Assembly (NCBI RefSeq): GCF_004005485.1
Contig: NZ_RZUL01000002.1
Coordinates: 620,001-684,000, forward strand
Direction: 5' to 3'
Source of the DNA: Sphingobium algorifonticola
GTDB lineage: Bacteria > Pseudomonadota > Alphaproteobacteria > Sphingomonadales > Sphingomonadaceae
Length of the DNA: 64,000 nt
This document shows positions 8,764 through 16,803 of the stretch, piece by piece. Every line of letters begins with the position of its first letter. Positions within the stretch are counted from its first letter, which is position 1. A model generated the notes under the pieces. It was not told the origin of the DNA, did not search any database, and saw only the letters and a program-made list of their open reading frames with translations. The position numbers and the translations under genes were made by a program.

Positions 8764-9531
8764 TCAAAGCCGGTATCCACCGTCGCTTACCAGCACCGAT
8801 CCGGTCATCATGGCGGCGTCGGCGGAAAGCAGGAAGGCGATTTGCGCGGCTGTTTCGTCCGCCGTGGCGAAGCGTCCGAGCGGAGTCGCCTCGCCCATGG
8901 CCGCAAAAGCCGCTTCGGTGCCGCCGCGCCGCTGCGCCAAGTCGTTGAAAAAGGGTGCCTGTTCCCAGATGGCTGTGCGTACACCCCCCGGCGCGATAGC
9001 ATTGATGCGGATGCCGCGGGCCGCGCCTTCCTTCGCGGCGACCCGCATCAGGTGCAGCGCGCCCGCCTTCGATGCGGCATAGGCGGCGGTGTTGGCCTCT
9101 GCCTTGATACCCGCGACCGACGCCGTGACGACAATCGCGCCTGGCCCGCCCATCGCCCGAAACAGGGCCTGAAGCGTCAGGAACACGCCGTCCAGATTGA
9201 TCGCCATCACCCGGCGCCACGCGGAAAAGTCCATGCTGTCGATGGGCGCGCTGTCGGCGATCCCGGCGTTGGCCACCCCCAGGGTCACGCCTGTCAGGGT
9301 GGACTGCGCATGGGTCCAGAACAGCGGGTCGGCGACATCGCCCGCCAGTCGATCGATGACAAGCGCCTCGCCCCGCAATTCCGCCGACGCCTCATTCAGC
9401 GCAGCGGCGTCTATGTCGCATAATATCAGGCGGGCCGCACCCTCCTGCGCCAGCCGACGCGCGGTCGCGAGGCCGATGCCGGACGCAGCGCCGGTAATCA
9501 GGGCGCTCTGCCCCGCAAAACGGTCCGTCAT
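8764..9531 (-). CDS. SDR-family oxidoreductase
   Basis: A classical short-chain dehydrogenase/reductase of 255 residues. The cofactor site is TGAASGIG near residue 12 and the structural motif is ANAG. The catalytic triad is Ser in the VVTASVAG segment plus YAASK, followed by NAIAPGGVRT. An acidic residue after the second strand (LCDIDAAAL) suggests NAD(H) preference. The substrate cannot be named. The ATG at 9531 has a perfect GAGAGGG ribosome site, which overrides the longer open frame upstream. The gene starts 105 bp downstream of the sigma-54 activator gene on the same strand. Confidence 0.9.
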   Translation of the reverse strand: MTDRFAGQSALITGAASGIGLATARRLAQEGAARLILCDIDAAALNEASAELRGEALVIDRLAGDVADPLFWTHAQSTLTGVTLGVANAGIADSAPIDSMDFSAWRRVMAINLDGVFLTLQALFRAMGGPGAIVVTASVAGIKAEANTAAYAASKAGALHLMRVAAKEGAARGIRINAIAPGGVRTAIWEQAPFFNDLAQRRGGTEAAFAAMGEATPLGRFATADETAAQIAFLLSADAAMMTGSVLVSDGGYRL

Positions 9532-9636
9532 GGCCCTCTCCCGATCATTGTTGTCGTCGGCGATGGTGGCACAGGGCAGCGAGGACGCCAAGTCGCGTGC
9601 GTCGAAACAGCCAGTGCAGGTGCGGCCGCGCGATCG

Positions 9637-11070
9637 TCAGGCGGCGTTATCGATGCCCAGTTCGGCGAGTTTGCGGTAGAGCGTCGAGCGGCCGATGCCC
9701 AGGCGCCGGGCCACTTCGCTCATTCGCCCGCGATAATGGCCGATGGCAAGGCGGATGACGTCCGCCTCGATTTCCGCAAGCTGGCGCACATGGCCGTCGC
9801 TTTCGAACAGCGTAATGCCTGCCGCCTCGCGCTGGCTCGTCTGCGGGCTGTGCGGGCCCATGCCGGTCTGACGCGTCACGATCTGCGCGGCGATCTGCGG
9901 GAAATCCTGCGGCGTCAGGGCATCGCCCTCGCACAGCACCGCCGCGCGGAACAGCGCGTTCTGCAACTGACGGACATTGCCCGGCCAGTCGTGCCGCATC
10001 AGCAAGAGCAGCGCCTCGCTGGTGATGCCCAGGCTGCGCAGGCCCGGCTGTCCGGCGATCCGCTCCAGCAGGTGACGGCAGAGGGCGGGGATATCGGCCG
10101 ACCGGTCCCGCAGCGGCGGAATGGTGACCTGCACGACGTTCAGGCGATAATAAAGGTCTTCGCGAAAGCGCCCCGCTTCCACTTCGTCGATCAATCGGCG
10201 GTTGGTCGCGGCGATGACCCGCACATCGACATGCACCGGCATTCGCGCGCCCAGCGTCTGCACTTCGCCATCCTGCAACACCCGCAACAGCTTGACCTGC
10301 GCTTCCAGCGGCAGCTCGCTCACTTCGTCCAGGAATATCGTGCCCATATCGGCATCGACGAAGCGGCCGGGCTGGCGATCGAACGCCCCCGTGAACGCAC
10401 CCCGTTCATGCCCGAACAGCTCCGATTCAATCAGGTTCGCGGGGATGGCGCCGCAGTTGACTGCCACCATACGCTGGCGAAAACGCGGGGATGCCGCGTG
10501 AATGGCGCGGGCGACGACATCCTTGCCGACGCCGCTTTCGCCTTCGATCAGCACGGGAATGCGGGCGCGTGCCGCCTTTGCCGCCACCGCCAGCGCCGCG
10601 CGGAACTGGGGCGCTGCGCCCACGATTTCCTCAAAGGCGAGCGGCGCGGAAATCTTTTCGGTCAGCGGCCGCAATTCGCGGCTGTCGGCTGGCGCACTCA
10701 GCGTGGCGTTCAGCGCGGCGAGCAGCTGGTCCGGCGCGATCGGTTTGGCCAGATAGTCGGTCGCGCCCGCCCGCATCGCCTGCACGGCGACGGCGACACT
10801 GTTGTGCGCGGTGACGATCAGGATGGGGAGCGAGGGGCGCTGCGTCCGAATGTCGCGAATCAGCTCGGCCGGATCATAATCCGGGCTCCACTGGTCGATC
10901 AGCACGGCGTCCAGACGCAACCCGTCCTGCGTGCCAAGGGTCGCCATCGCCGTTTCGCCGTCATTGGCGAACAGCGTACGCCAGCCTGCCCGGGCCGCGA
11001 GTGCCGACACCAGCCGCCGCTGGGCCGGTTCGTCGTCAATCAGCAGCAGCATTGGCGTTTCGTCACGCAA
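9637..11070 (-). CDS. Sigma-54-dependent response regulator (NtrC type)
   Basis: A 477-residue activator with three domains. A receiver domain has the LIDDEP acidic pair, a phospho-acceptor Asp in VLIDQW, Thr in VTAHN and Lys in LAKPI. The AAA+ domain has Walker A GESGVGKD and the intact GAFTGA loop that contacts sigma-54. A Fis-type helix-turn-helix lies at the C-terminus ([20 protein letters not shown]). All phosphorylation residues are present, so a histidine kinase partner is expected, but none is adjacent. The start is set at TTG 11070, eight bases after AAGGGGGGA; an ATG at 11052 or 11094 is also possible. The regulated genes are not evident. Confidence 0.88.
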   Translation of the reverse strand: MRDETPMLLLIDDEPAQRRLVSALAARAGWRTLFANDGETAMATLGTQDGLRLDAVLIDQWSPDYDPAELIRDIRTQRPSLPILIVTAHNSVAVAVQAMRAGATDYLAKPIAPDQLLAALNATLSAPADSRELRPLTEKISAPLAFEEIVGAAPQFRAALAVAAKAARARIPVLIEGESGVGKDVVARAIHAASPRFRQRMVAVNCGAIPANLIESELFGHERGAFTGAFDRQPGRFVDADMGTIFLDEVSELPLEAQVKLLRVLQDGEVQTLGARMPVHVDVRVIAATNRRLIDEVEAGRFREDLYYRLNVVQVTIPPLRDRSADIPALCRHLLERIAGQPGLRSLGITSEALLLLMRHDWPGNVRQLQNALFRAAVLCEGDALTPQDFPQIAAQIVTRQTGMGPHSPQTSQREAAGITLFESDGHVRQLAEIEADVIRLAIGHYRGRMSEVARRLGIGRSTLYRKLAELGIDNAA

Positions 11071-11234
11071 GCGCCATTCCCCCCTTACTTTCATCAGGAG
11101 CACATACGTAGCGGCACAGGGTAAAGACGCGATTAAGTGTGCTACAGGATTCTTTGAAGCGCGGCAGGGTTGAGGGGGGCACGGGTTGACGATAAGAGGT
11201 GCGCGACCGAACATTTTTCCCAGGGGAACGACCA

Positions 11235-11360
11235 ATGGCAGCGCATGGTGACATCAAGACCGCTGAAAAGACCTATTCCGCCTTCCTGAACTTCATGAAA
11301 TGGGGCACGATCGTCAGCGTCGGCCTGACCGCACTCGTGGTCCTGCTGATCGCAAGCTGA
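11235..11360 (+). CDS. aa3-type cytochrome c oxidase subunit IV
   Basis: A 41-residue single-span membrane protein (MAAHGDIKTAEKTYSAFLNF at the start, one hydrophobic helix at about residues 24-40). The amphipathic N-terminus with AEKTYxxFL plus one helix is the pattern of the small alphaproteobacterial subunit IV (COX4_pro_2), which packs against subunits I and III of aa3 oxidase. An AGGGGA ribosome site precedes the ATG. It sits directly upstream of the transhydrogenase genes, a pairing common in this group, and far from any other oxidase gene in the window. Confidence 0.85.
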   Translation: MAAHGDIKTAEKTYSAFLNFMKWGTIVSVGLTALVVLLIAS

Positions 11361-11437
11361 CATCAGGCGTCGGTCGGGCGCGGACATGCTGAACAGCCGG
11401 TCGAGCTTAGTCCGGCGCGGCTTTTGGGGGATGCCAG

Positions 11438-12559
11438 TTGAAAATTGCGATAGTCAAGGAACAGGCCGCAGGCGAACGGCGTGTCGCCGGCACGCCGGAG
11501 ACCGTGAAGAAGTTCATCGCTCTGGGCGCGCAAGTCGCCGTTGAGGCCGGGGCAGGCGTTGCCGCCTCGATCGGCGATGATGCCTATGCCGCTGCCGGTG
11601 CGCAGGTCGCCGACCGTGCGGCTGTCGTATCGGGTGCGGACATCGTGCTGGGCGTGCAGGCTCCGGCGGCCGATACGCTGGCCGGGGCGAAGCCGGGTGC
11701 GCTAGTTGCCGCCAGCTTCAATCCGTTCGGAGAGCGCGCCCGCGTGGATGGCTATGCCGCTGCGGGGCTGGAGGCGCTGGCGATGGAGTTCATGCCCCGC
11801 ATCACGCGCGCGCAGTCGATGGACATTCTTTCCTCCCAATCGAACCTGTCGGGCTACAAGGCTGTGCTGGACGCCGCTGCCGAATATGACCGCGCCTTCC
11901 CGATGATGATGACGGCGGCGGGCACGGTTTCCGCCGCGCGCGTGTTCGTGATGGGCGTGGGCGTCGCAGGGTTGCAGGCGATCGCGACGGCACGCCGTCT
12001 GGGCGCGCAGGTTTCTGCCACCGATGTGCGCTCCGCCACGAAGGAACAGATCGAATCGCTGGGTGCCAAGGCGATCTTCGTGGAGAATGTGAAGGGCATC
12101 GAAGGCGAAGGATCGGGCGGCTATGCCACCGAAATGTCAGACGAATACAAGGCGGCGCAGGCCGAACTGGTCTCGGCGCATATCGCCAAGCAGGACATCG
12201 TCATCACCACCGCACTGATCCCCGGCCGCCCCGCGCCGCGCCTCATCAGCGATGCGCAGATCGCCAGCATGAAGCCGGGCAGCGTGATCGTCGATCTTGC
12301 GGTCGAGGCGGGCGGCAATGTCGAAGGCGCGGTCGCGGGCGAAGTCGTCGAGAAGCATGGCGTCAAGATCGTGGGGCACCGCAACGTCCCCTCGCGCGTC
12401 GCGGCAGACACGTCGGCGCTTTTCTCGCGCAACCTCTACAACTTCCTCTCCGCCTTCTGGGACAAGGAAAAGAACGCCCCCATCCTCGACGAGGAAATCG
12501 GCATCGCCATCCGCCTTACGCAAGGCGGCAAGGTCGTGAACGAAAGGCTGTTGGGGTGA
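11438..12559 (+). CDS. pntAA: NAD(P) transhydrogenase alpha subunit, part 1 (NAD-binding)
   Basis: The soluble NAD(H)-binding domain I of proton-translocating transhydrogenase, 373 residues. It shares the alanine dehydrogenase fold: MKIAIVKEQAAGERRVAGTP at the N-terminus, RxxxMDxLSSQ in the middle and the Rossmann turn GVGVAGLQAIATA near residue 170. A segment preserved in domain I follows (TALIPGRPAPRLI). The start is TTG after a GGGGG site; the overlapping ATG at 11431 is out of frame. It is the first of three genes encoding one complex, so the alpha chain is split as in Rhodospirillum. Confidence 0.95.
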   Translation: MKIAIVKEQAAGERRVAGTPETVKKFIALGAQVAVEAGAGVAASIGDDAYAAAGAQVADRAAVVSGADIVLGVQAPAADTLAGAKPGALVAASFNPFGERARVDGYAAAGLEALAMEFMPRITRAQSMDILSSQSNLSGYKAVLDAAAEYDRAFPMMMTAAGTVSAARVFVMGVGVAGLQAIATARRLGAQVSATDVRSATKEQIESLGAKAIFVENVKGIEGEGSGGYATEMSDEYKAAQAELVSAHIAKQDIVITTALIPGRPAPRLISDAQIASMKPGSVIVDLAVEAGGNVEGAVAGEVVEKHGVKIVGHRNVPSRVAADTSALFSRNLYNFLSAFWDKEKNAPILDEEIGIAIRLTQGGKVVNERLLG

Positions 12560-12585
12560 GTGGGGCTTCTTGCACTACTCATGCT

Positions 12586-12683
12586 CGTCACCCTGAACTT
12601 GTTTCAGGGTCCATTAGCGCAGGCTTATGGGCGTCATTGCCCAGTCAGAGCCGATGGATGCTAAAACAAGTTCAGCATGACAG
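12586..12683. repeat. REP-like palindromic repeat pair between pntAA and pntAB
   Basis: Two imperfect palindromes face each other across about 40 bp. The first contains ccctgaacttgtttcaggg and the second gctaaaacaagttcagc, each flanked by tcat/atga-type ends. This repeat type (gaacttgttt core) differs from the other families in the window. It sits inside an operon, where it can form a stable intercistronic hairpin. Confidence 0.7.
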
Positions 12684-12716
12684 CACGAATACTGAAGCAT
12701 CTTAGGGGGGAGTGGC

Positions 12717-13001
12717 GTGGACTTCGTATCAATTTTATCCATCTTCGTGATGGCCTGTTTCGTGGGCTATTATGTGGTGTGGTCGGTGACGCCTGCGCTG
12801 CATACGCCGCTGATGGCCGTCACCAACGCCATTTCCTCCGTCATCATCGTCGGCGCGCTGGTAGCCTCGGCTGAGGCGGGCAGCGCAGCGGCGAAATATC
12901 TGGGGCTGCTCGCGGTGGTGTTCGCCTCCGTCAACATCTTCGGTGGCTTTGCCGTGACCGAGCGGATGCTCGCGATGTACAAGAAGAAGGAGCGCAAGTG
13001 A
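12717..13001 (+). CDS. pntAB: NAD(P) transhydrogenase alpha subunit, part 2 (membrane)
   Basis: A 94-residue membrane piece of the alpha subunit, with three predicted helices: the N-terminal helix, SVIIVGALVASA, and YLGLLAVVFASVNIFGGFAVTERM. It contributes to the proton channel of domain II. The start is GTG with GGGGGGAG upstream. It overlaps the pntB start by one base, so translation is probably coupled. It is separated from pntAA by 157 bp that contain a palindromic repeat. Confidence 0.94.
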   Translation: MDFVSILSIFVMACFVGYYVVWSVTPALHTPLMAVTNAISSVIIVGALVASAEAGSAAAKYLGLLAVVFASVNIFGGFAVTERMLAMYKKKERK

Positions 13002-14440
13002 TGCACGAAGCCGTTGCTTCCGTTCCGCCCTTCGTTGCGCTGGCCTATCTGGTCGCGGGCGTCCTGTTCATCTTGGCGTTGCGCGGGCTTTCCAGCCCCG
13101 CGACCAGCCGCACCGGCAACCGGTTCGGCATGGCGGGGATGGCGATTGCGGTCGCCACCACGCTCTACACGCATGACATCGCCAATCTGCCGGAAATCAT
13201 CGGCGCGATCGCCATCGGCGGCGTGATCGGCTTCATCACTGCGCGCAAGATCGCGATGACCGACATGCCGCAGCTTGTCGCCGCTTTTCACAGTCTCGTT
13301 GGCCTCGCTGCGGTGCTGGTGGGGGCCGCAGCCTATCTCAACCCCGGCGCATTCGGGATTTTGGATGCCGCCACGCAACAGATTCACAACGCCAGCCGGA
13401 TCGAACTGGGGCTGGGCGTTGCGATCGGTGCCATTACCTTTTCCGGGTCGGTCATCGCCTTCCTGAAACTGAATGGCAACATGTCGGGCAAACCGATCCT
13501 GCTGCCTGCGCGTCACGCCATCAACCTGGGCACGCTGGCGGCGATCCTTGGCCTCATCGCCTGGTATTTCGTGCTGCCCGCACCGACGTTGACCGCCCCC
13601 TGGCTGTTCTGGGTCGTCATCGGCCTCAGCTTCGCCATCGGCTTCCTGCTCATCATCCCCATCGGCGGGGCAGACATGCCGGTGGTGGTGTCGATGCTCA
13701 ACAGCTATTCGGGCTGGGCCGCAGCCGCGATGGGCTTCACGCTGGGCAACAGCGCGATGATTATCACCGGCGCGCTGGTCGGCTCGTCGGGCGCGATCCT
13801 CAGCTACATCATGTGCAAGGCCATGAACCGCAGCTTCATCAGCGTCATTGCGGGCGGCTTCGGCGCGGATGCGGGGCCGGCTGGCGCAGGCGGGGCGGTG
13901 GTCGATCGTCCGTACAAGCGTGGTTCGGCCGAGGACGCAGCCTTCCTGATGAAACAGGCGGACAGCGTCATCATCGTGCCGGGCTATGGCATGGCGGTCA
14001 GCCAGGCGCAGCATGCGTTGCGCGAGATGGGCGACCTGCTCAAGAAGGAGGGCGTCAGCGTCAAATATGCGATCCACCCCGTCGCGGGCCGCATGCCGGG
14101 GCACATGAACGTGCTGCTGGCCGAAGCCAATGTCCCCTATGACGAAGTGTTCGAGCTGGAGGACATCAACGGCGAGTTCGGCCAGGCCGACGTTGCCTTC
14201 GTCATCGGCGCGAACGACGTCACCAATCCGGCGGCCAAGACCGACAAGACATCGCCGATCTACGGCATGCCGATCCTGGACGTCGCCAATGCCAAGTCGG
14301 TGCTGTTCGTAAAGCGGTCGATGGGCGGCGCAGGCTATGCCGGGGTCGACAACGACGTCTTCTATATGGACAACACAATGATGCTGCTGGCCGACGCGAA
14401 AAAGATGGTCGAGGAAATCGTGAAGGGGCTTGCCCACTAA
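13001..14440 (+). CDS. pntB: NAD(P) transhydrogenase beta subunit
   Basis: Membrane domain II helices followed by the soluble NADP(H)-binding domain III, 479 residues. Domain III is recognised by VIIVPGYGMAVSQAQHALREM, YAIHPVAGRMPGHMNVLLAEA and GANDVTNPAA near the C-terminus. It transfers hydride from NADH to NADP+ driven by the proton gradient, supplying NADPH. A GTG one codon upstream (12998) would give a 4-bp overlap with pntAB; the ATG at 13001 is better spaced from AAGGAG. Confidence 0.95.
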   Translation: MHEAVASVPPFVALAYLVAGVLFILALRGLSSPATSRTGNRFGMAGMAIAVATTLYTHDIANLPEIIGAIAIGGVIGFITARKIAMTDMPQLVAAFHSLVGLAAVLVGAAAYLNPGAFGILDAATQQIHNASRIELGLGVAIGAITFSGSVIAFLKLNGNMSGKPILLPARHAINLGTLAAILGLIAWYFVLPAPTLTAPWLFWVVIGLSFAIGFLLIIPIGGADMPVVVSMLNSYSGWAAAAMGFTLGNSAMIITGALVGSSGAILSYIMCKAMNRSFISVIAGGFGADAGPAGAGGAVVDRPYKRGSAEDAAFLMKQADSVIIVPGYGMAVSQAQHALREMGDLLKKEGVSVKYAIHPVAGRMPGHMNVLLAEANVPYDEVFELEDINGEFGQADVAFVIGANDVTNPAAKTDKTSPIYGMPILDVANAKSVLFVKRSMGGAGYAGVDNDVFYMDNTMMLLADAKKMVEEIVKGLAH

Positions 14441-14460
14441 ACAAAGTCCCGGTTTTTTCG

Positions 14461-14541
14461 CGTCATTCCAGCGAAAGCTGGAATCTGCCTTCTCTTTCGC
14501 GCTAGGGGAGAAGCGAGATCCCGGCGTTCGCCGGGATGACG
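14461..14541. repeat. Double-hairpin repeat after pntB
   Basis: Two perfect hairpins: attccagc-gaaa-gctggaat (14465-14484) and an 8-bp stem atcccggc/gccgggat (14518-14537). The flanks cgtcatt and gatgacg are complementary, so the whole unit can also pair end to end. It probably acts as the transcript end of the pnt operon; there is no T-run. Confidence 0.7.
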
Positions 14542-14556
14542 AAACGAAGGACCGTG

Positions 14557-15249
14557 ATGCGCAAAATCGGATTGATCGGCGGGCTGAGCTGGACGTCCAC
14601 CGCCCGCTATTACCAGATCATCAACGAAATGGTCGCGCGGGCAAAAGGCGGGTTTCACAGTGCCCCACTGCTGATCGAGAGCCTCGATTTCGCCGAAGTT
14701 GCCCGCTGTGCCACTACCGACGACTGGGATTGCGCTTCGGGTCAGCTGATCGGCGCGGCGCAGCGGCTGGAACAGGCCGGCGCGGAGGCGCTGCTCATTT
14801 GCGCCAATTCGATGCACAAGGTCTATGATGCCGTTGCCGCGTCGGTCGCCGTGCCGATCATCCATATCGCCGAAGTGGTCGGCGAGAAGATGCACGCCGA
14901 TGGCGTCAAATCCGCCGCGCTGATAGGCACGCGCAACGTGATGACCGAAAAATTCTATCGGCAACGCCTCGTGGCCCATGGGGTCTCGCTGCTCCCCGCC
15001 GACATGGACCTGGCCGACCGTATCGACCGCATCGTCTACGACGAACTGGTCCATGGCAAGGCGACGCGCGAATCCGAACGGTTCATGAAGTCGGAACTGA
15101 CCGACATCGCGAAGGAACAGGTACAGGCCGTGGTTCTGGCCTGTACCGAGCTGGAAATGATCGTCGACGTGAAGGCCAATGTCCTGCCGATCTACGACTG
15201 TACCAGCCTCCACGCAAAGGCCGGCGCAGCGTTTATCCTTCAGGAATAG
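14557..15249 (+). CDS. Aspartate/glutamate racemase family protein
   Basis: A cofactor-independent racemase-family enzyme of 230 residues. Both catalytic cysteines are visible: LICANSMHK near residue 85 and VLACTELEM near residue 195. The N-terminus KIGLIGGLSWTSTARYY matches the YgeA/aspartate racemase subgroup. The substrate (Asp, Glu or another amino acid) is undetermined. The ATG at 14557 has GAAGGA five bases upstream; the frame is open 21 bp further into the repeat. Confidence 0.88.
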   Translation: MRKIGLIGGLSWTSTARYYQIINEMVARAKGGFHSAPLLIESLDFAEVARCATTDDWDCASGQLIGAAQRLEQAGAEALLICANSMHKVYDAVAASVAVPIIHIAEVVGEKMHADGVKSAALIGTRNVMTEKFYRQRLVAHGVSLLPADMDLADRIDRIVYDELVHGKATRESERFMKSELTDIAKEQVQAVVLACTELEMIVDVKANVLPIYDCTSLHAKAGAAFILQE

Positions 15250-15256
15250 GCACCGC

Positions 15257-15730
15257 TCACCGCACCGCGCGCCATGTCTGCGTGCGGCAGAAGAAAGCAA
15301 TGCAGCCCTGGACCTTGAGTGTCCCGTCGGCATTGCGCGACAGTTTCGATGCATAGGTCTTGCCCGATTCGGGATCGTAGATGCGGCCTTTCCACAGGCT
15401 GCCCGAATCGGTGAATCCGGTCAGGATGGTCAGCCCCTCGATCGGGCGCGCGCGCAACGCGACATCGGGATTGTTGGCGTCGTTCTGCGGCGCACCGGGC
15501 GTGGGCTTGACGACCTTTGCGATGCGACCGCAGACGGCCTGGCCGCAGGGGCCGATCTGGACGATCGCCTTCCCGCCCTCGGTGCTCCATCGGCCGGATA
15601 TCGGCTGCGCTGCCGACAGGGCGGGGGGTGCGGCGGCAGCCATCGTGGCGATAGCAACGGCCAATATGCGGGGTTTCAGGGGATGGTCCTTTCGCAATTC
15701 CTGCCGCTTCGTCATAAAGCTGGCACGCAT
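15257..15730 (-). CDS. DUF2147 exported protein
   Basis: A secreted protein of about 140-157 residues. A signal peptide (KPRILAVAIATMAAAAPPALSA) is followed by the DUF2147 domain: GRWSTEGGKAIVQI, CGQAVCGRIAKV, LTGFTDSGSLWKGRIYDPESGKTY and QGCIAFFCRTQTWRAV. The fold is a lipocalin-like barrel of unknown function. The start is uncertain: ATGs at 15730 and 15715 lack ribosome sites. A CTG at 15679, preceded by AAAGGA at good distance, would give a textbook signal peptide. It is convergent with the racemase gene. Confidence 0.82.
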   Translation of the reverse strand: MRASFMTKRQELRKDHPLKPRILAVAIATMAAAAPPALSAAQPISGRWSTEGGKAIVQIGPCGQAVCGRIAKVVKPTPGAPQNDANNPDVALRARPIEGLTILTGFTDSGSLWKGRIYDPESGKTYASKLSRNADGTLKVQGCIAFFCRTQTWRAVR

Positions 15731-15782
15731 GCGCGGCTAGACCCGTTGCGACGGATGGTGCAGCGAGCAGAGGGCGGGGCGG

Positions 15783-16649
15783 ATGAGCGAATGGACGATC
15801 GGGATCATCGGCGGCTCTGGCCTGTATCGGATCGACGGGCTGGAGGACGCGCATTGGGTTGCCGTGACAACCCCCTGGGGGCCGCCGTCGGATGATCTGC
15901 TGGTGGGGCATATCGCCGGGGTGCGCTGCGTCTTTCTGCCGCGCCATGGCCGGGGCCATCATCTTGGCCCCAGCGATCTCAATTTCCGGGCGAACGTCGA
16001 TGCGATGAAGCAACTGGGGGTAACCGATCTCTTGTCGGTCTCGGCTATCGGTTCCCTGCGGGAAGACCTGCCGCCGGGGTATTTCGTGGTCGTCGACCAG
16101 TTCGTCGATCGTACCTTCGCCCGCACGAAAAGCTTTTTCGGCACCGGGCTGGTCGCGCATGTCTCCATGGCCGATCCTGTCTGCCCGCGGCTGTCGGCCT
16201 TTGCCGCCGATGCCGCGCGTGATGCTGGCGCGCCGGTTACGCAGGGCGGCACTTATCTGGCAATGGAAGGCCCGCAGTTTTCCACGCGCGCCGAAAGCCT
16301 GCTCTATCGGCAATGGGGGTGCGACGTCATCGGTATGACGGCGATGCCCGAAGCCAAGCTCGCGCGCGAAGCGGAACTGCCTTACGCGCTGGTCGGCATG
16401 GTGACGGACTATGACGCATGGCGGCCGGAGGAAGCGGGCGTGGAGGTGACTGACGTGCTCCAGGTGTTGCACGGGAATGCTGCTCTGGCGCGCCAGATGC
16501 TGCTGCGTTTCTGCGCCGCGCTGCCCGCCGTGCGCGCACCCTCGCCGATCGACCGATGTCTCGATCATGCGATCATCACCGCGCCCGAGGCGCGCGACCC
16601 GGCTATGGTGGACCGACTTGCCACAGTGGCGGGCCGCGTGCTCCGCTGA
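15783..16649 (+). CDS. mtnP: S-methyl-5'-thioadenosine phosphorylase
   Basis: Cleaves methylthioadenosine to adenine and methylthioribose-1-phosphate in methionine salvage. The 288 residues carry the family features: IGIIGGSGLYRIDGL at the start, FLPRHGRGH, the signature GTYLAMEGPQFSTRAES near residue 160, and MVTDYDAW near the C-terminus. A GAGGGCGGGG ribosome site precedes the ATG. No other methionine-salvage gene is nearby. A 6-oxopurine nucleoside phosphorylase with related specificity is possible but less likely. Confidence 0.92.
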   Translation: MSEWTIGIIGGSGLYRIDGLEDAHWVAVTTPWGPPSDDLLVGHIAGVRCVFLPRHGRGHHLGPSDLNFRANVDAMKQLGVTDLLSVSAIGSLREDLPPGYFVVVDQFVDRTFARTKSFFGTGLVAHVSMADPVCPRLSAFAADAARDAGAPVTQGGTYLAMEGPQFSTRAESLLYRQWGCDVIGMTAMPEAKLAREAELPYALVGMVTDYDAWRPEEAGVEVTDVLQVLHGNAALARQMLLRFCAALPAVRAPSPIDRCLDHAIITAPEARDPAMVDRLATVAGRVLR

Positions 16650-16803
16650 TCGGCCCCACGCCCTCCCGCGCATCTCGCAATCGCGAAAGTCGATCAGTCT
16701 GAAAGGAACGTCTCGTTTCCGTTCCATTTATCCCCCGTTCATACCAATCGTGCCGGGCCGCCCCCTGAAAATCCCGGCGGGATAATGGATTAAGGAGGAT
16801 ATC
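16650..16803 (+). promoter_or_regulatory. Catalase upstream region
   Basis: A 154-bp leader between mtnP and the catalase gene. It holds an inverted repeat ggaacg-n9-cgttcc (about 16707-16727) that could be a regulator site, and a very strong ribosome site taaggaggat just before the start. No clear -35/-10 pair could be assigned. Confidence 0.35.

Noticed and set aside
12770-14437. Long minus-strand frame opposite pntAB-pntB
   Set aside because: Shadow frame rich in His, Asp and Arg; the plus-strand transhydrogenase genes account for the sequence.
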